A DNA stretch of 18,349 nt from Streptosporangiaceae bacterium (GCA_030039095.1 JASHQP010000324.1:1-18349); one strand, 5' to 3'; positions 7,591 through 18,349 are shown, numbered from the stretch's first letter. The notes: a model not told the origin generated them from the sequence alone. Numbers and translations are program-made.

Positions 7591-8709
7591 ATGACTCCCC
7601 TTCGCGTGCTCGCCGCGATGTCCGGCGGGGTGGATTCGGCCGTCGCTGCCGCCCGGGCCGCTGACGCCGGTCACGACGTGACCGGCGTCCATCTCGCGCT
7701 GTCGGCGAACCCCAGCTCCTACCGCACCGGAGCGCGCGGCTGCTGCACCCTGGAGGACGCCAGGGACGCGCGCCGCGCCGCCGACGTCATCGGCATCCCG
7801 TTCTACGTCTGGGACCTCGCCGAGCAGTTCCACCGGGACGTGGTGCAGGACTTCGTCGCCGAGTATGCGCGCGGCAACACCCCCAATCCCTGCCTGCGCT
7901 GCAACGAGAAGATCAAGTTCGCGGCGGTGCTCGACCGGGCCGTCGCGCTCGGCTTCGACGCCGTCTGCACGGGCCACCACGCCCGGCTGATGCCGGTGGA
8001 CGGCGATGCCGGGCCCGCGGGCGGCCAGCGGCTGCTGCGCAGCGTGGATCCGGCCAAGGACCAGTCGTACGTGCTCGCGGTGCTGACCGGCGAGCAGCTC
8101 GCGCGCGCGATGTTCCCGCTCGGCGGCAGCACCAAGGACCGGGTGCGCAAGGAGGCCGCCGAGCGCGGCCTCGGTGTGGCGGACAAGCCGGACAGCCACG
8201 ACGTCTGCTTCATCGCCGACGGGAACACCAGGAAGTTTCTCGAGGGCAGGCTCGGCACCTCGCCGGGCAGCATCGTCGATACCGAGGGCACGGTCGTCGG
8301 CAGCCACGACGGCAGCTACGGATTCACGGTCGGCCAGCGCAAGGGACTGCGCATCGGCACCCCGGCGCCGGACGGCAGGCCCCGTTACGTCCTGGACATC
8401 GAGCCGGTGTCGAACACGGTCACCGTCGGCCCGGCCGAGGCGCTCGGCGTCACCGGCATCGAGGCCGGCCCGCCCGTGTGGAGCGGGTGCCTGCCCCCGG
8501 TGGCCCCGATCGACTGCACGGTTCAGCTGCGCGCGCACGGCGATGCGCACGCGGCGACGGCGTGGCTGGACGGCGGCGCCCTGCGGATCAGGCTGGGAAA
8601 CCCGGCCCGCGGCGTCGCCAGGGGGCAGGCCGCGGTGCTCTACGACGGTGACGTCGTGCTCGGCAGCGCCACCATCACCCGCACCGCGGCAGGCGTACCG
8701 ACTGGGTAG
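7591..8709 (+). CDS. mnmA: tRNA-specific 2-thiouridylase MnmA
   Basis: MnmA activates U34 of tRNAs for Glu, Gln and Lys with ATP and inserts sulfur to make 2-thiouridine. The 372-residue length is typical. The PP-loop SGGVDS is at 11-16. The two catalytic cysteines are C101 in [10 protein letters not shown] and C206 in SHDVCFI, matching the pair in E. coli MnmA. CTGHHARL (126-133), [10 protein letters not shown] (153-162), [10 protein letters not shown] (199-208) and [11 protein letters not shown] are also family signatures, and the C-terminal beta-barrel ends with [20 protein letters not shown]. The frame is open further upstream to about 6901, but the ATG at 7591 gives the normal N-terminus [16 protein letters not shown]; the start looks leaderless. 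The nearby cysteine desulfurase is the likely sulfur source, as in the B. subtilis YrvO-MnmA pair; no Tus relay genes are present in this window. Confidence 0.97.
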   Translation: MTPLRVLAAMSGGVDSAVAAARAADAGHDVTGVHLALSANPSSYRTGARGCCTLEDARDARRAADVIGIPFYVWDLAEQFHRDVVQDFVAEYARGNTPNPCLRCNEKIKFAAVLDRAVALGFDAVCTGHHARLMPVDGDAGPAGGQRLLRSVDPAKDQSYVLAVLTGEQLARAMFPLGGSTKDRVRKEAAERGLGVADKPDSHDVCFIADGNTRKFLEGRLGTSPGSIVDTEGTVVGSHDGSYGFTVGQRKGLRIGTPAPDGRPRYVLDIEPVSNTVTVGPAEALGVTGIEAGPPVWSGCLPPVAPIDCTVQLRAHGDAHAATAWLDGGALRIRLGNPARGVARGQAAVLYDGDVVLGSATITRTAAGVPTG

Positions 8710-8743
8710 CGGGTGAGCGGGACGAGAGAGTTACCTCACCGCT
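8708..8743 (+). terminator. Hairpin after mnmA
   Basis: AGCGGGTGAG (8708-8717) pairs with CTCACCGCT (8735-8743), nine pairs with one bulged G, around a 17-nt loop. It starts inside the mnmA stop codon and ends 18 nt before the next gene's -10 box. It may terminate mnmA mRNA. No T-run follows. Confidence 0.38.
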
Positions 8744-8761
8744 GGTGTCGGTGCCGCCCGA

Positions 8762-8767
8762 TAGGCT
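8762..8767 (+). promoter_or_regulatory. TAGGCT -10 box, leaderless start of the MetE-like gene
   Basis: TAGGCT is identical to the box before the cysteine desulfurase gene and lies 7 nt before GTG 8775. The gap CTGCAGC holds no Shine-Dalgarno. This box also decides the start: an earlier in-frame start at 8745 would lie upstream of the promoter. Confidence 0.5.
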
Positions 8768-8774
8768 CTGCAGC

Positions 8775-12150
<3,376 letters not shown>

Positions 12151-12186
12151 TAGCCAGATGACTACAGCCTGACGTGTTGTAACGGA

Positions 12187-12230
12187 TAGTATGCAATTGG
12201 CTTCGGGAAGTACGATTTTCGCCGTACGCT
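12187..12230 (+). promoter_or_regulatory. Two candidate -10 boxes of the GGDEF-EAL gene
   Basis: TAGTAT (12187-12192) and TACGCT (12225-12230) both fit TANNNT. The first would start transcription near 12199 and place the hairpins downstream in an 88-nt leader. The second, with TTCGGG 17 bp upstream as a poor -35, would start near 12237 and leave about 50 nt. The 136-bp gap after ligA is clearly more AT-rich than the neighbouring genes, as expected of a promoter region. Confidence 0.4.
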
Positions 12231-12269
12231 TCTGCCAAACGCGGAGGGATCCGCAGCGCAATCGATTGC
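12197..12269 (+). ncRNA. Structured 5' leader of the GGDEF-EAL gene, possible riboswitch-like element
   Basis: Three stems lie in a row. The first pairs TTGGC (12197-12201) with GCCAA (12234-12238) and GTACG (12210-12214) with CGTAC (12223-12227), with GAA/TTC between them. The second is GCGGA-GGGA-TCCGC (12241-12254), a 5-bp stem closed by a GNRA tetraloop. The third is the 12-bp palindrome GCAATCGATTGC (12258-12269). The Shine-Dalgarno GTGAGGA begins 5 nt later. The string ACGC-N6-CAAAC, a GNRA hairpin and then CGCAA resembles the 5' half of the c-di-GMP-I (GEMM) aptamer as I remember it. The 3' half that closes the GEMM junction is not recognisable, so this is a lead and not an identification. 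An operator or plain leader structure is the alternative. Confidence 0.25.
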
Positions 12270-12286
12270 TCCGGTGAGGACGGCTC

Positions 12287-14542
12287 ATGAGGGATCCGAA
12301 CGACACCAGGGACATAGGACCACGCGCCGGTTCGCCGCTGTGGATCCACATGACCTCGGTGACCGTTGCCGGAGCCCTGGTGTTCGCGTGGGCCATGATG
12401 CATCTGTCCGGTTTGCCGGAACTTGTCCGCCATCCGCTGTTCTGGGTCATCGCTGCGCTGATCATCGTCGGTGAGCTGCGGCCGATCGTCTCCCCGGGCG
12501 CTTACGGTGCTGAATCGCCGGTGGCGTCGCTCACGTTCAGCTTCGCCGCGCTGCTGTACTGGGGGTTCCCGGTCGCGGTCCTGCTCCGCGTCACATCCTC
12601 GCTGGCCGTCAACCTGGCCCAGCGCAAGGCGGTGCACCGGTGCGCGTTCAACGCGGCCCAGACAACCCTGAGCATGGCCGCCGCCGGGCTGGCCCTGGCA
12701 CTCACCGGGTTGCATCCGGCGCCTGACCACCCGCTGGTTCCATCGGGCGCCGACCTGCCCATGGTCCTGTTCGCCGGCGCGGCGTACTTCGCGGTGAACT
12801 TCGTGCTCCTCGGCGTGGCGATCGGGCTGCACTCCAGGGTTCCTCTCGTCCGGAGCCTGCGCCTGGCGCTGCCGTTCCAGGCACTCGTCAACCTGGTGCT
12901 GATCGCGGCCGCCCCGCTCGTCGCCGTCGTGATGGCGGCCGACTCCGCGTGGCTGGTGCTGCTGTTCGCGTTCCCGCTGGCCGCCATCTACATGAACGCG
13001 GCCATGTCGGTGCAGCGCGAGCACCAGGCGCATCACGACGAGCTCACGGGCCTGTCCAACCGCAAGCTGCTGATCAGGCAGACCAGCGACGCGCTGGCTG
13101 ACGCGGCGCGGTCCGGGACCAAGGTCGGGTTCCTGCTGCTGGACCTGGACCGCTTCAAGGAGGTCAACGACACGCTCGGGCACCCGGTCGGCGACCGCCT
13201 GCTGCGCATCGTGGCGCACCGGCTCACGCACAGCGTGCGGCCCGGGGACCTCGTGGCCCGGCTGGGCGGCGACGAGTTCGCGGTGCTGCTGCCCGCGGTG
13301 AAGGAAGTCGGTTCGGCCCGCGAGGTGGCGACGCGGCTGCGCGCGGCGCTCTCCGAGCCGATCCGCCTCGAGGGCATGTCGTTCGACATCGAGGCCAGCG
13401 TGGGCATCGCCCTGTACCCGGACGACGCGACCGGCTTCGAGCTGCTGATGCAGCACGCCGACGTGGCCATGTACCTGGCAAAGGAGCGCCGCAGCGGAGT
13501 GGAGCGGTACGTCGCCGACTCAGACCGCAACTCCCCGGCCCGTCTCGCGCTCCTCGGCGACCTGCGCCGCGGCATGGACTCCGGCGAGCTGGAGCTGCAC
13601 TACCAGCCCAAGGTGGTCCTGGAAAGCGGCCGGACCGCCGGGATGGAGGCGCTGGTCCGGTGGCAGCACCCGGTGCGCGGGCTGATGGCGCCCGAGGAGT
13701 TCATCCCGCTCGCCGAGCAGTCCTACCTCATCCGCGACATCACGTTCCAGGTCGTGGACAGGGCGCTCGAGCAGGCCGCGGCCTGGTGGGGAGATGGCCT
13801 GCCGGTCCAGGTATCGCTCAACGTGACCGCGCGCGACCTGCTCGACGCGAGCCTTGCCGAGACGATCGGCCGCGGGCTCGGCCGTTATGACCTGCCGCCT
13901 GCCGCGCTGCTGCTGGAGATCAACGAGCGGGTGCTGACCAGTGAGCCCGCCTACGCCGCGACCGCGGTGGAGGCGCTGGCGGCGCTCGGCGTGGCCCTCA
14001 GCCTGGACGACTTCGGCACGGGCTACTCGTCTCTGGTGCGGCTCAAGCGCCTCCCGGTCAGCGAGGTGAAGATCGACTCGTCGTTCATCTCCCGGCTGCT
14101 GCACTCCGCGGACGACGAGGTGATCGTGCAGTCGATCGTGGACCTGGTCCGCGCGCTCGACATCGACTCGGTGGCCGAGGGGGTGGAATCGGCGGAGGTG
14201 GCGACCGCGCTCCGGGTCATGGGCTGCAAGGCAGCGCAAGGCTGGCACTTCAGCAGGCCGCTCAACCCGGTGTCGGCCACGGCGTGGCTCGCCGAGCACG
14301 GAGTGGCCGCGTGCGTGCGTGCGCCGCTGCCTTCCGTGCACCACGCGGTAACCCCGTCGCCCGGGGGTTCCCCGCCCACCGCTCAGCTCCCCCAGCCCCC
14401 TCGTGCCCCCTTCGACAGCGGGCCACTTCCCGGCGTGCAGCCGAGCCCGGCACCGCCGTCGGCCAGCGTGCGCACGCCGGGTGTGCCGTCGTTATGGTGG
14501 CAGGCGGTTAATGGGTTCGGACCGCGGCTGCGCGGTCGATAG
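12287..14542 (+). CDS. Membrane GGDEF-EAL protein, c-di-GMP cyclase/phosphodiesterase (RmdB-type by position)
   Basis: This 751-residue protein has about seven membrane segments (roughly 22-40, 51-66, 79-98, 124-141, 159-181, 195-218, 221-239), a GGDEF domain (about 248-410) and an EAL domain (about 420-670). The cyclase site is an exact GGDEF (327-331) preceded by an RxxD inhibitory site (RPGD, 318-321) at the canonical 5-residue spacing. The EAL domain keeps all expected metal and catalytic residues: EALVRW (454-459), N512 in SLNV, E544 in LEINE, DDFGTGYSS (574-582), K595 in VKID, AEGVE (630-634) and Q651 in QGWHF. Both activities therefore look intact. A Pro-rich tail of about 70 residues follows. 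GTGAGGA lies 6 nt before the ATG. In S. coelicolor the gene between ligA and gatC is, from memory, the phosphodiesterase gene rmdB (SCO5495), which affects development. Confidence 0.93.
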   Translation: MRDPNDTRDIGPRAGSPLWIHMTSVTVAGALVFAWAMMHLSGLPELVRHPLFWVIAALIIVGELRPIVSPGAYGAESPVASLTFSFAALLYWGFPVAVLLRVTSSLAVNLAQRKAVHRCAFNAAQTTLSMAAAGLALALTGLHPAPDHPLVPSGADLPMVLFAGAAYFAVNFVLLGVAIGLHSRVPLVRSLRLALPFQALVNLVLIAAAPLVAVVMAADSAWLVLLFAFPLAAIYMNAAMSVQREHQAHHDELTGLSNRKLLIRQTSDALADAARSGTKVGFLLLDLDRFKEVNDTLGHPVGDRLLRIVAHRLTHSVRPGDLVARLGGDEFAVLLPAVKEVGSAREVATRLRAALSEPIRLEGMSFDIEASVGIALYPDDATGFELLMQHADVAMYLAKERRSGVERYVADSDRNSPARLALLGDLRRGMDSGELELHYQPKVVLESGRTAGMEALVRWQHPVRGLMAPEEFIPLAEQSYLIRDITFQVVDRALEQAAAWWGDGLPVQVSLNVTARDLLDASLAETIGRGLGRYDLPPAALLLEINERVLTSEPAYAATAVEALAALGVALSLDDFGTGYSSLVRLKRLPVSEVKIDSSFISRLLHSADDEVIVQSIVDLVRALDIDSVAEGVESAEVATALRVMGCKAAQGWHFSRPLNPVSATAWLAEHGVAACVRAPLPSVHHAVTPSPGGSPPTAQLPQPPRAPFDSGPLPGVQPSPAPPSASVRTPGVPSLWWQAVNGFGPRLRGR

Positions 14543-14545
14543 TCT
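14540..14545 (+). promoter_or_regulatory. TAGTCT -10 box, leaderless start of gatC
   Basis: TAGTCT lies 7 nt before the gatC ATG (14553) with TGCCTGC between, so there is no Shine-Dalgarno. Its first three bases are the TAG stop codon of the GGDEF-EAL gene. TTCGGA at 14516-14521, 18 bp upstream, is a possible -35. gatCAB therefore seems to have its own promoter even though the gap to the previous gene is only 10 nt. Confidence 0.5.
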
Positions 14546-14552
14546 TGCCTGC

Positions 14553-14846
14553 ATGTCCATTACGAGGGACGAGGTTGCTCACCTGGCCCGGCTGTCCCGG
14601 CTGGCCCTGAGCGAGCAGGAACTCGACCATTTTGCCGGCCAGCTGGATGTGATCATCGCCGCCGTGGCACGGGTGCAGGAGGTCGCGGCCGAGGGAATCC
14701 CGCCGACCACGCACGCGCTGCCGCTCAGCAACGTGTACCGCGACGACGTGCTCGTGGGCTGTCTCGGCACGCGCGCCGCGCTCGACCAGGCCCCCGCGGC
14801 CGAGCAGGACCGGTTCCGCGTTCCGCGGATCCTGGCGGAGGACTGA
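14553..14846 (+). CDS. gatC: Asp/Glu-tRNA amidotransferase subunit C
   Basis: GatC is the small belt subunit that wraps GatA and GatB and stabilises the transamidosome. The 97-residue length is typical. It begins MSITRDEVAHLARLSRLALSEQELDHFAGQLDVII, the standard GatC helical start, and continues with the conserved PTTHALPLSNVYRDD segment (about 51-65), which in known structures threads through the GatA-GatB interface. The frame extends back to 14403 inside the previous gene, but the ATG at 14553 gives the proper N-terminus and follows a leaderless-type -10 box. gatA begins 3 bp after the stop. Confidence 0.96.
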   Translation: MSITRDEVAHLARLSRLALSEQELDHFAGQLDVIIAAVARVQEVAAEGIPPTTHALPLSNVYRDDVLVGCLGTRAALDQAPAAEQDRFRVPRILAED

Positions 14847-14849
14847 CCG

Positions 14850-16379
14850 ATGGCATCCACCGACCTGACCAGGATGACGGCGGCCGAGCTCGCCGCGGCG
14901 GTCGCGTCCGGCGAGACGTCCGCTGTCGACGTTGCCCAGGCGCACCTGGACCGGATCGAGGCCGTGGACTCCTCGGTTCACGCGTTCCTGCACGTGGCGC
15001 CCGAGGCCGCGCTCGCGGCCGCCAGGACCGTCGATACCCGGCGCGCGGCGGGGGAGCCGCTCGGGCCGCTGGCCGGCGTGCCGCTGGCGCTCAAGGACCT
15101 TTTCACGACCACCGACATGCCGACGACCTGCGGGTCCCGGATCCTGGAGGGGTGGCGCCCGCCGTACGACGCGACGATAACCACGCGGCTGCGCCGCGCC
15201 GGGGTCGTCATCCTCGGCAAGACCAACATGGACGAGTTCGCGATGGGGTCCTCCACCGAGAACTCCGCGTTCGGCCCCTCGCGCAACCCGTGGGACACCA
15301 GCCGGGTGCCCGGCGGATCGTCCGGCGGCTCGTCGGCCGCGGTCACCGCGTACGAGGCGCCGCTCGCGCTCGGCACGGACACCGGGGGATCGATCCGCCA
15401 GCCCGCCGCGGTCTGCGGCATCGTGGGAACGAAACCGACCTATGGCGGCTCGTCGCGGTATGGCGTCGTGGCGTTCGCGTCCTCTCTGGACACACCGGGG
15501 CCGCTGGCCCGCACCGTGCTCGACGCGGCGCTGCTGCACGAGGTCATGTCCGGGCACGACCCGTGCGACTCGACCTCGATCAGCGCGCCGGTGCCGCCGG
15601 TGGTGGCCGCGGCGCGGCAGGCCGACGTGAGCGGGCTGCGGGTCGGGGTCGTGGCCGAGCTTGGCGGCGAGGGATACGAGCCGGGCGTGCTGAGCAGGTT
15701 CACCGAGGCCGTGGAGTTGCTGGAGTCACTGGGCGCCAAGGTCACCGAGGTGTCCTGCCCGCACTTCACCTACGCGCTGCCCGCGTATTACCTGATCGCG
15801 CCCAGCGAGTGCTCGTCCAACCTGGCCCGGTTCGACGGGATGCGGTACGGCCTGCGGGTGGGTGACGACGGAACCCGCAGCGCCGAGGAGGTCATGTCGC
15901 TGACCCGCGCCGCCGGGTTCGGCCCCGAGGTCAAGCGGCGCATCATGCTCGGCACCTACGCGCTGTCCAGCGGCTACTACGACGCCTACTACGGCAAGGC
16001 CCAGCAGGTGCGCACGCTGATCGCCCAGGACTTCGACGCGGCGTTCGAGCAGGTGGACGTGCTGGTCTCGCCGACGACGCCGACCACGGCGTTCCCCATC
16101 GGGGAGCGCGCCGACGACCCGATGGCCATGTACCTTGCCGACCTGTGCACGATCCCGTCGGACCTGACGGGCAACGCCGCGATTTCGGTGCCGTGCGGTC
16201 TCGCGCCCGAGAACGGGCTCCCGGTCGGGCTCCAGGTCATGGCGCCGGTGCTGGGTGACGACCGGCTGTACCGGGTCGCCGCGGCAGTCGAGGCCGCGCT
16301 GGACCAGCGACGCGGCCACCCGCTGCTCGACGACGCGAAGGGCGTGAAGGGGGCTGGGGAGGTGGACGGGAATGACTGA
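14850..16379 (+). CDS. gatA: Asp/Glu-tRNA amidotransferase subunit A (amidase)
   Basis: GatA hydrolyses glutamine and sends ammonia through a tunnel to GatB, which amidates Glu-tRNA(Gln) or Asp-tRNA(Asn). The 509-residue protein is an amidase-signature enzyme. The catalytic Lys-cisSer-Ser triad can be read directly: K82 in LALKDLF, S157 in PGGSSGGSS and S181 in [13 protein letters not shown], with the same 75- and 24-residue spacings as I recall for S. aureus GatA (K79/S154/S178). [17 protein letters not shown] (123-139) and GTKPTYGG (193-200) are further family signatures. GGAGG lies 8 nt before the ATG and overlaps the end of gatC. gatB overlaps its last 8 bases. Unlike gatC, this gene clearly depends on a Shine-Dalgarno. 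Confidence 0.98.
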   Translation: MASTDLTRMTAAELAAAVASGETSAVDVAQAHLDRIEAVDSSVHAFLHVAPEAALAAARTVDTRRAAGEPLGPLAGVPLALKDLFTTTDMPTTCGSRILEGWRPPYDATITTRLRRAGVVILGKTNMDEFAMGSSTENSAFGPSRNPWDTSRVPGGSSGGSSAAVTAYEAPLALGTDTGGSIRQPAAVCGIVGTKPTYGGSSRYGVVAFASSLDTPGPLARTVLDAALLHEVMSGHDPCDSTSISAPVPPVVAAARQADVSGLRVGVVAELGGEGYEPGVLSRFTEAVELLESLGAKVTEVSCPHFTYALPAYYLIAPSECSSNLARFDGMRYGLRVGDDGTRSAEEVMSLTRAAGFGPEVKRRIMLGTYALSSGYYDAYYGKAQQVRTLIAQDFDAAFEQVDVLVSPTTPTTAFPIGERADDPMAMYLADLCTIPSDLTGNAAISVPCGLAPENGLPVGLQVMAPVLGDDRLYRVAAAVEAALDQRRGHPLLDDAKGVKGAGEVDGND

Positions 16380-17880
16380 GCTCGTGGCGGACCTCATCCC
16401 CTATGACGAGGCGGTCGCCCGGTACGAGCCGGTGATCGGCCTGGAGACCCACGTCGAGCTCGGCACCGCGACGAAGATGTTCTGCGGCTGCCCGACCACG
16501 TTCGGCGCCGAGCCGAACTCGCTCGTCTGCCCGGTCTGCCTCGGTCTGCCGGGGTCGCTGCCGGTCGCCAGCCGCACGGCGATCGAGTACACGATCCGGA
16601 TCGGCCTGGCGCTGAACTGCTCGATCGCGTCCTGGTGCCGGTTCGCGCGCAAGAACTACTTCTACCCGGACATGCCGAAGGACTTCCAGATCTCGCAGTA
16701 CGACGAGCCGCTGTGCACGGACGGCTGGCTGGACGTCACGGTCGACGAGACCGTCGTGCGGGTCGGCATCGAGCGGGTTCACCTGGAGGAGGACACCGGA
16801 AAGTCGCTGCACATCGGCGGGGCCACCGGGCGGATCCACGGGGCCGACTACTCGCTGGTCGACTACAACCGCGCCGGGATCCCGCTGGTTGAGGTCGTCA
16901 CGAAGCCCGTGCCAGGAACCGGGGCGCTCGCGCCCGTCGTCGCCCGCGCCTACGTCACCGAACTGAGAGACCTGCTGCGCGCGCTCGGCGTCTCCGACGT
17001 CCGCATGGAGGAAGGCTCGCTGCGCTGCGACGTGAACACCTCGATCGGGCCGCGCGGCTCGGCCGCGTGGGGGACCAGGACCGAGACCAAGAACGTCAAC
17101 TCGCTGCGCTCGGTTGAGCGCGCGGTCAGGTTCGAGATCGAGCGGCAGGCCGCCGTTCTCGACAGGGGCGGCAGGGTCGTCCAGGAGACCAGGCACTTCC
17201 ACGAGGACACGGGCACGACCACCGCGGGGCGCAGCAAGGAAGAGGCACAGGACTACCGGTACTTCCCCGAGCCCGACCTGGTCCCGGTCGCCCCGCCCGC
17301 CGAGTGGGTCGAGCAGATCCGGGCGAGCCTGCCCGAGCTTCCCGCCGCCCGCGGGGCCCGGCTGCAGCGCGAGTGGGGGCTGTCCGACCTTGACATGACC
17401 GCGCTGCGGAACGCGGGCGCGCTGGACCTGGTGGCCGAGACCGTCGCCGCGGGAGCAGCGCCCGACCAGGCGCGCAACTGGTGGCTGGGCGAGCTGTCCC
17501 GCCGGGCCAACGAGAGCGGCACCGACCTCGCTGCGCTGCCGGTGACCCCGGCTCAAGTGGCCAGGGTGAGCGAACTGGTCGCCTCCGGGGCGCTCAACGC
17601 GAAGCTGGCCAGGCAGGTGTTCGACGGCGTGCTCGCCGCAGAGGGCTCGCCCGATGAGATCGTGGCCGCTCGCGGCCTGGCCGTGGTCAGCGACGACGGA
17701 GCGCTCCTGGCAGCGATCGACCAGGCCATCGCGGCCAACCCGCAGGTCGCCGACACGATCCGTTCCGGCAAGACGGCCGCGGCCGGCGTCCTGATCGGTG
17801 CCGTGATGAAGGCCACCAGGGGCCAGGCCGATGCCGGCCGCGCCCGCGAGCTCATCCTGCAGCGCGTCAGCGAGTCCTAG
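16372..17880 (+). CDS. gatB: Asp/Glu-tRNA amidotransferase subunit B
   Basis: GatB binds the mischarged tRNA, phosphorylates the Glu or Asp side chain with ATP and transfers ammonia to it. The 502-residue length is typical. It contains [21 protein letters not shown] (20-40), where the Thr in LETHVEL replaces the commoner Val. A zinc-binding set of cysteines is at C38, C40, C53 and C56. [62 protein letters not shown] and [21 protein letters not shown] follow. The C-terminal helical/YqeY-like tail ends [27 protein letters not shown] lies 9 nt before the ATG, within the end of gatA, and the 8-bp overlap indicates coupled translation. With gatC and gatA it forms a complete GatCAB operon. Confidence 0.98.
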   Translation: MTELVADLIPYDEAVARYEPVIGLETHVELGTATKMFCGCPTTFGAEPNSLVCPVCLGLPGSLPVASRTAIEYTIRIGLALNCSIASWCRFARKNYFYPDMPKDFQISQYDEPLCTDGWLDVTVDETVVRVGIERVHLEEDTGKSLHIGGATGRIHGADYSLVDYNRAGIPLVEVVTKPVPGTGALAPVVARAYVTELRDLLRALGVSDVRMEEGSLRCDVNTSIGPRGSAAWGTRTETKNVNSLRSVERAVRFEIERQAAVLDRGGRVVQETRHFHEDTGTTTAGRSKEEAQDYRYFPEPDLVPVAPPAEWVEQIRASLPELPAARGARLQREWGLSDLDMTALRNAGALDLVAETVAAGAAPDQARNWWLGELSRRANESGTDLAALPVTPAQVARVSELVASGALNAKLARQVFDGVLAAEGSPDEIVAARGLAVVSDDGALLAAIDQAIAANPQVADTIRSGKTAAAGVLIGAVMKATRGQADAGRARELILQRVSES

Positions 17881-17902
17881 CCCGTGGCGCCGCCCCACCG
17901 CT

Positions 17903-17922
17903 GGCGGAGTGGAATTTCCGCC
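17903..17922 (+). terminator. Hairpin after gatB
   Basis: GGCGGA (17903-17908) and TCCGCC (17917-17922) are perfect inverted 6-mers around an 8-nt loop, 22 nt after the gatB stop. It is a plausible terminator of the gatCAB operon, but there is no T-run. The nested GGAATTTCC gives a second small symmetry inside it. Confidence 0.38.
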
Positions 17923-17930
17923 TCCGCGGG

Positions 17931-17936
17931 TATGTT
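17931..17936 (+). promoter_or_regulatory. Candidate TATGTT -10 box before the MetRS-like remnant
   Basis: TATGTT matches TANNNT and lies 9 nt before ATG 17946, similar to the leaderless boxes elsewhere in the window. No -35 is clear. If it is active, transcription would start at or near the ATG of the 12-codon MTSHAAQVMMPR frame. Confidence 0.3.
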
Positions 17937-17945
17937 GTGGCTGCC

Positions 17946-18349
17946 ATGACGTCGCACGCAGCCCAGGTGATGATGCCCCGCTAGCGGGGCTACCTGACGC
18001 TGCCCGGACGACGTCCGACCACGAGGCCCCGCTCCGAAGGCATTCCCGTGGCTGCGCTGGTGGACCGTAACGCATCGGCGTTCGCCGCGCTGGCCCGGCC
18101 GCTGTCCCTGTCGTTCGACGACTTCATCCGCACCGGCAGCGACCCGCGGCACAGGCCGGGGGTGGAACGCCTCTGGCGTGCGTGCGCGGCCAGCCGCGAT
18201 CTGTACCGCAAGCGGTACGAGGGCCTGTACTGCGTCGGCTGCGAGCAGTTTTACCGCCCGGCCGAGCTGCCGGGTGGCCTGTGCCCGGAGCACGGGACAA
18301 AGCCGGAACGGGTCGCGGAGGAGAACTGGTTCTTCCGGCTGTCCCGCTA
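17946..18349 (+). pseudogene. Methionyl-tRNA synthetase-like remnant, N-terminally decayed (partial at right edge)
   Basis: From about 18048 the frame reads VAALVDRNASAF, then LSFDDFIRTGSDPRHRPGVERLW, RYEGLYCVGCEQFY, GLCPEHGT and EENWFFRLSR. These are MetRS segments just after the HIGH/GTDEH region, including the CxxC...CxxH zinc knuckle; they align near residue 70 onward of the Thermus-type enzyme. The HIGH-containing first half of the Rossmann fold is absent: only 167 bp separate this from gatB, with an in-frame TAG at 17982-17984. Fragments resembling the lost part remain (AAQV, RGYLT, and TSDHEAPLR in another frame, like GTDEHG), which suggests deletions and a frameshift. GTG 18048 with GAAGG 7 nt upstream could still start a truncated protein without the HIGH motif. 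The KMSKS part is beyond the window. An assembly error or a specialised truncated paralogue is the alternative. Confidence 0.6.
17975..17990. repeat. 16-bp perfect palindrome GCCCCGCTAGCGGGGC
   Basis: The sequence is its own reverse complement, and its centre holds the TAG that ends the MTSHAAQVMMPR frame. As RNA it would form a tight GC stem only with a strained loop, so a DNA-binding site is equally possible. It lies in the 167-bp stretch between gatB and the MetRS-like frame. Confidence 0.5.

Noticed and set aside
8710..8774. SAM, cobalamin or T-box riboswitch before the MetE-like gene
   Set aside because: Only 65 bp separate it from mnmA, the promoter is right at the start codon, and no riboswitch core is visible.
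17831..18070. Separate 79-codon gene after gatB
   Set aside because: It begins inside gatB in another frame and has no Shine-Dalgarno; its last part resembles MetRS residues, so it is better read as a piece of the decayed synthetase.

Overview
The window is about 18.3 kb of very GC-rich DNA with strong G/C preference at third codon positions, GTG and TTG starts, and Actinomycetota-type proteins throughout. It is almost certainly an actinomycete chromosome, perhaps near Streptomycetales or Streptosporangiales; the sequence alone does not give the species. Most of it is a conserved housekeeping block. From memory, etfB-etfA / cysteine desulfurase / mnmA / MetE-like protein / ligA / gatCAB resembles the fixA-fixB-iscS-trmU-ligA-gatCAB region of Mycobacterium tuberculosis. 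The ligA / GGDEF-EAL / gatC order resembles Streptomyces coelicolor.

Layout. Positions 1-256 (minus strand) hold the Pro-rich start of an unidentified gene that runs off the window and carries a 36-bp tandem repeat. Then follow purN-purH (overlapping), folD, etfB-etfA, a class V cysteine desulfurase, a minus-strand MaoC/hotdog gene, mnmA, a short MetE-like methyltransferase, ligA, a membrane-bound GGDEF-EAL protein, and the gatC-gatA-gatB operon. The right edge holds a methionyl-tRNA synthetase-like sequence that lacks the part of the protein carrying the HIGH motif and looks decayed.

Functional groups. PurN and PurH perform the two formyl-transfer steps of purine synthesis, and FolD helps supply 10-formyl-THF. 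EtfAB shuttles electrons from acyl-CoA dehydrogenases. The cysteine desulfurase probably feeds sulfur to MnmA for tRNA 2-thiouridine. GatCAB makes Gln-tRNA(Gln) and/or Asn-tRNA(Asn) by transamidation. The GGDEF-EAL protein has every catalytic motif for making and degrading c-di-GMP.

No CRISPR array, transposase, tRNA/rRNA gene or defence system was seen. The points that deserve a second look are regulatory or degenerative: (1) four genes have a TANNNT box 7-8 nt before a start codon with no Shine-Dalgarno, which suggests leaderless mRNAs; (2) a structured leader before the c-di-GMP gene partly resembles the 5' half of a c-di-GMP-I riboswitch; (3) the MetRS-like remnant has a Met-rich mini-ORF in front of it; (4) the last 40 codons of ligA lose the genome's codon bias; (5) the MetE-like protein shows an apparent Glu-to-Asp change at a zinc-ligand position. 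No gap between genes exceeds about 210 bases.
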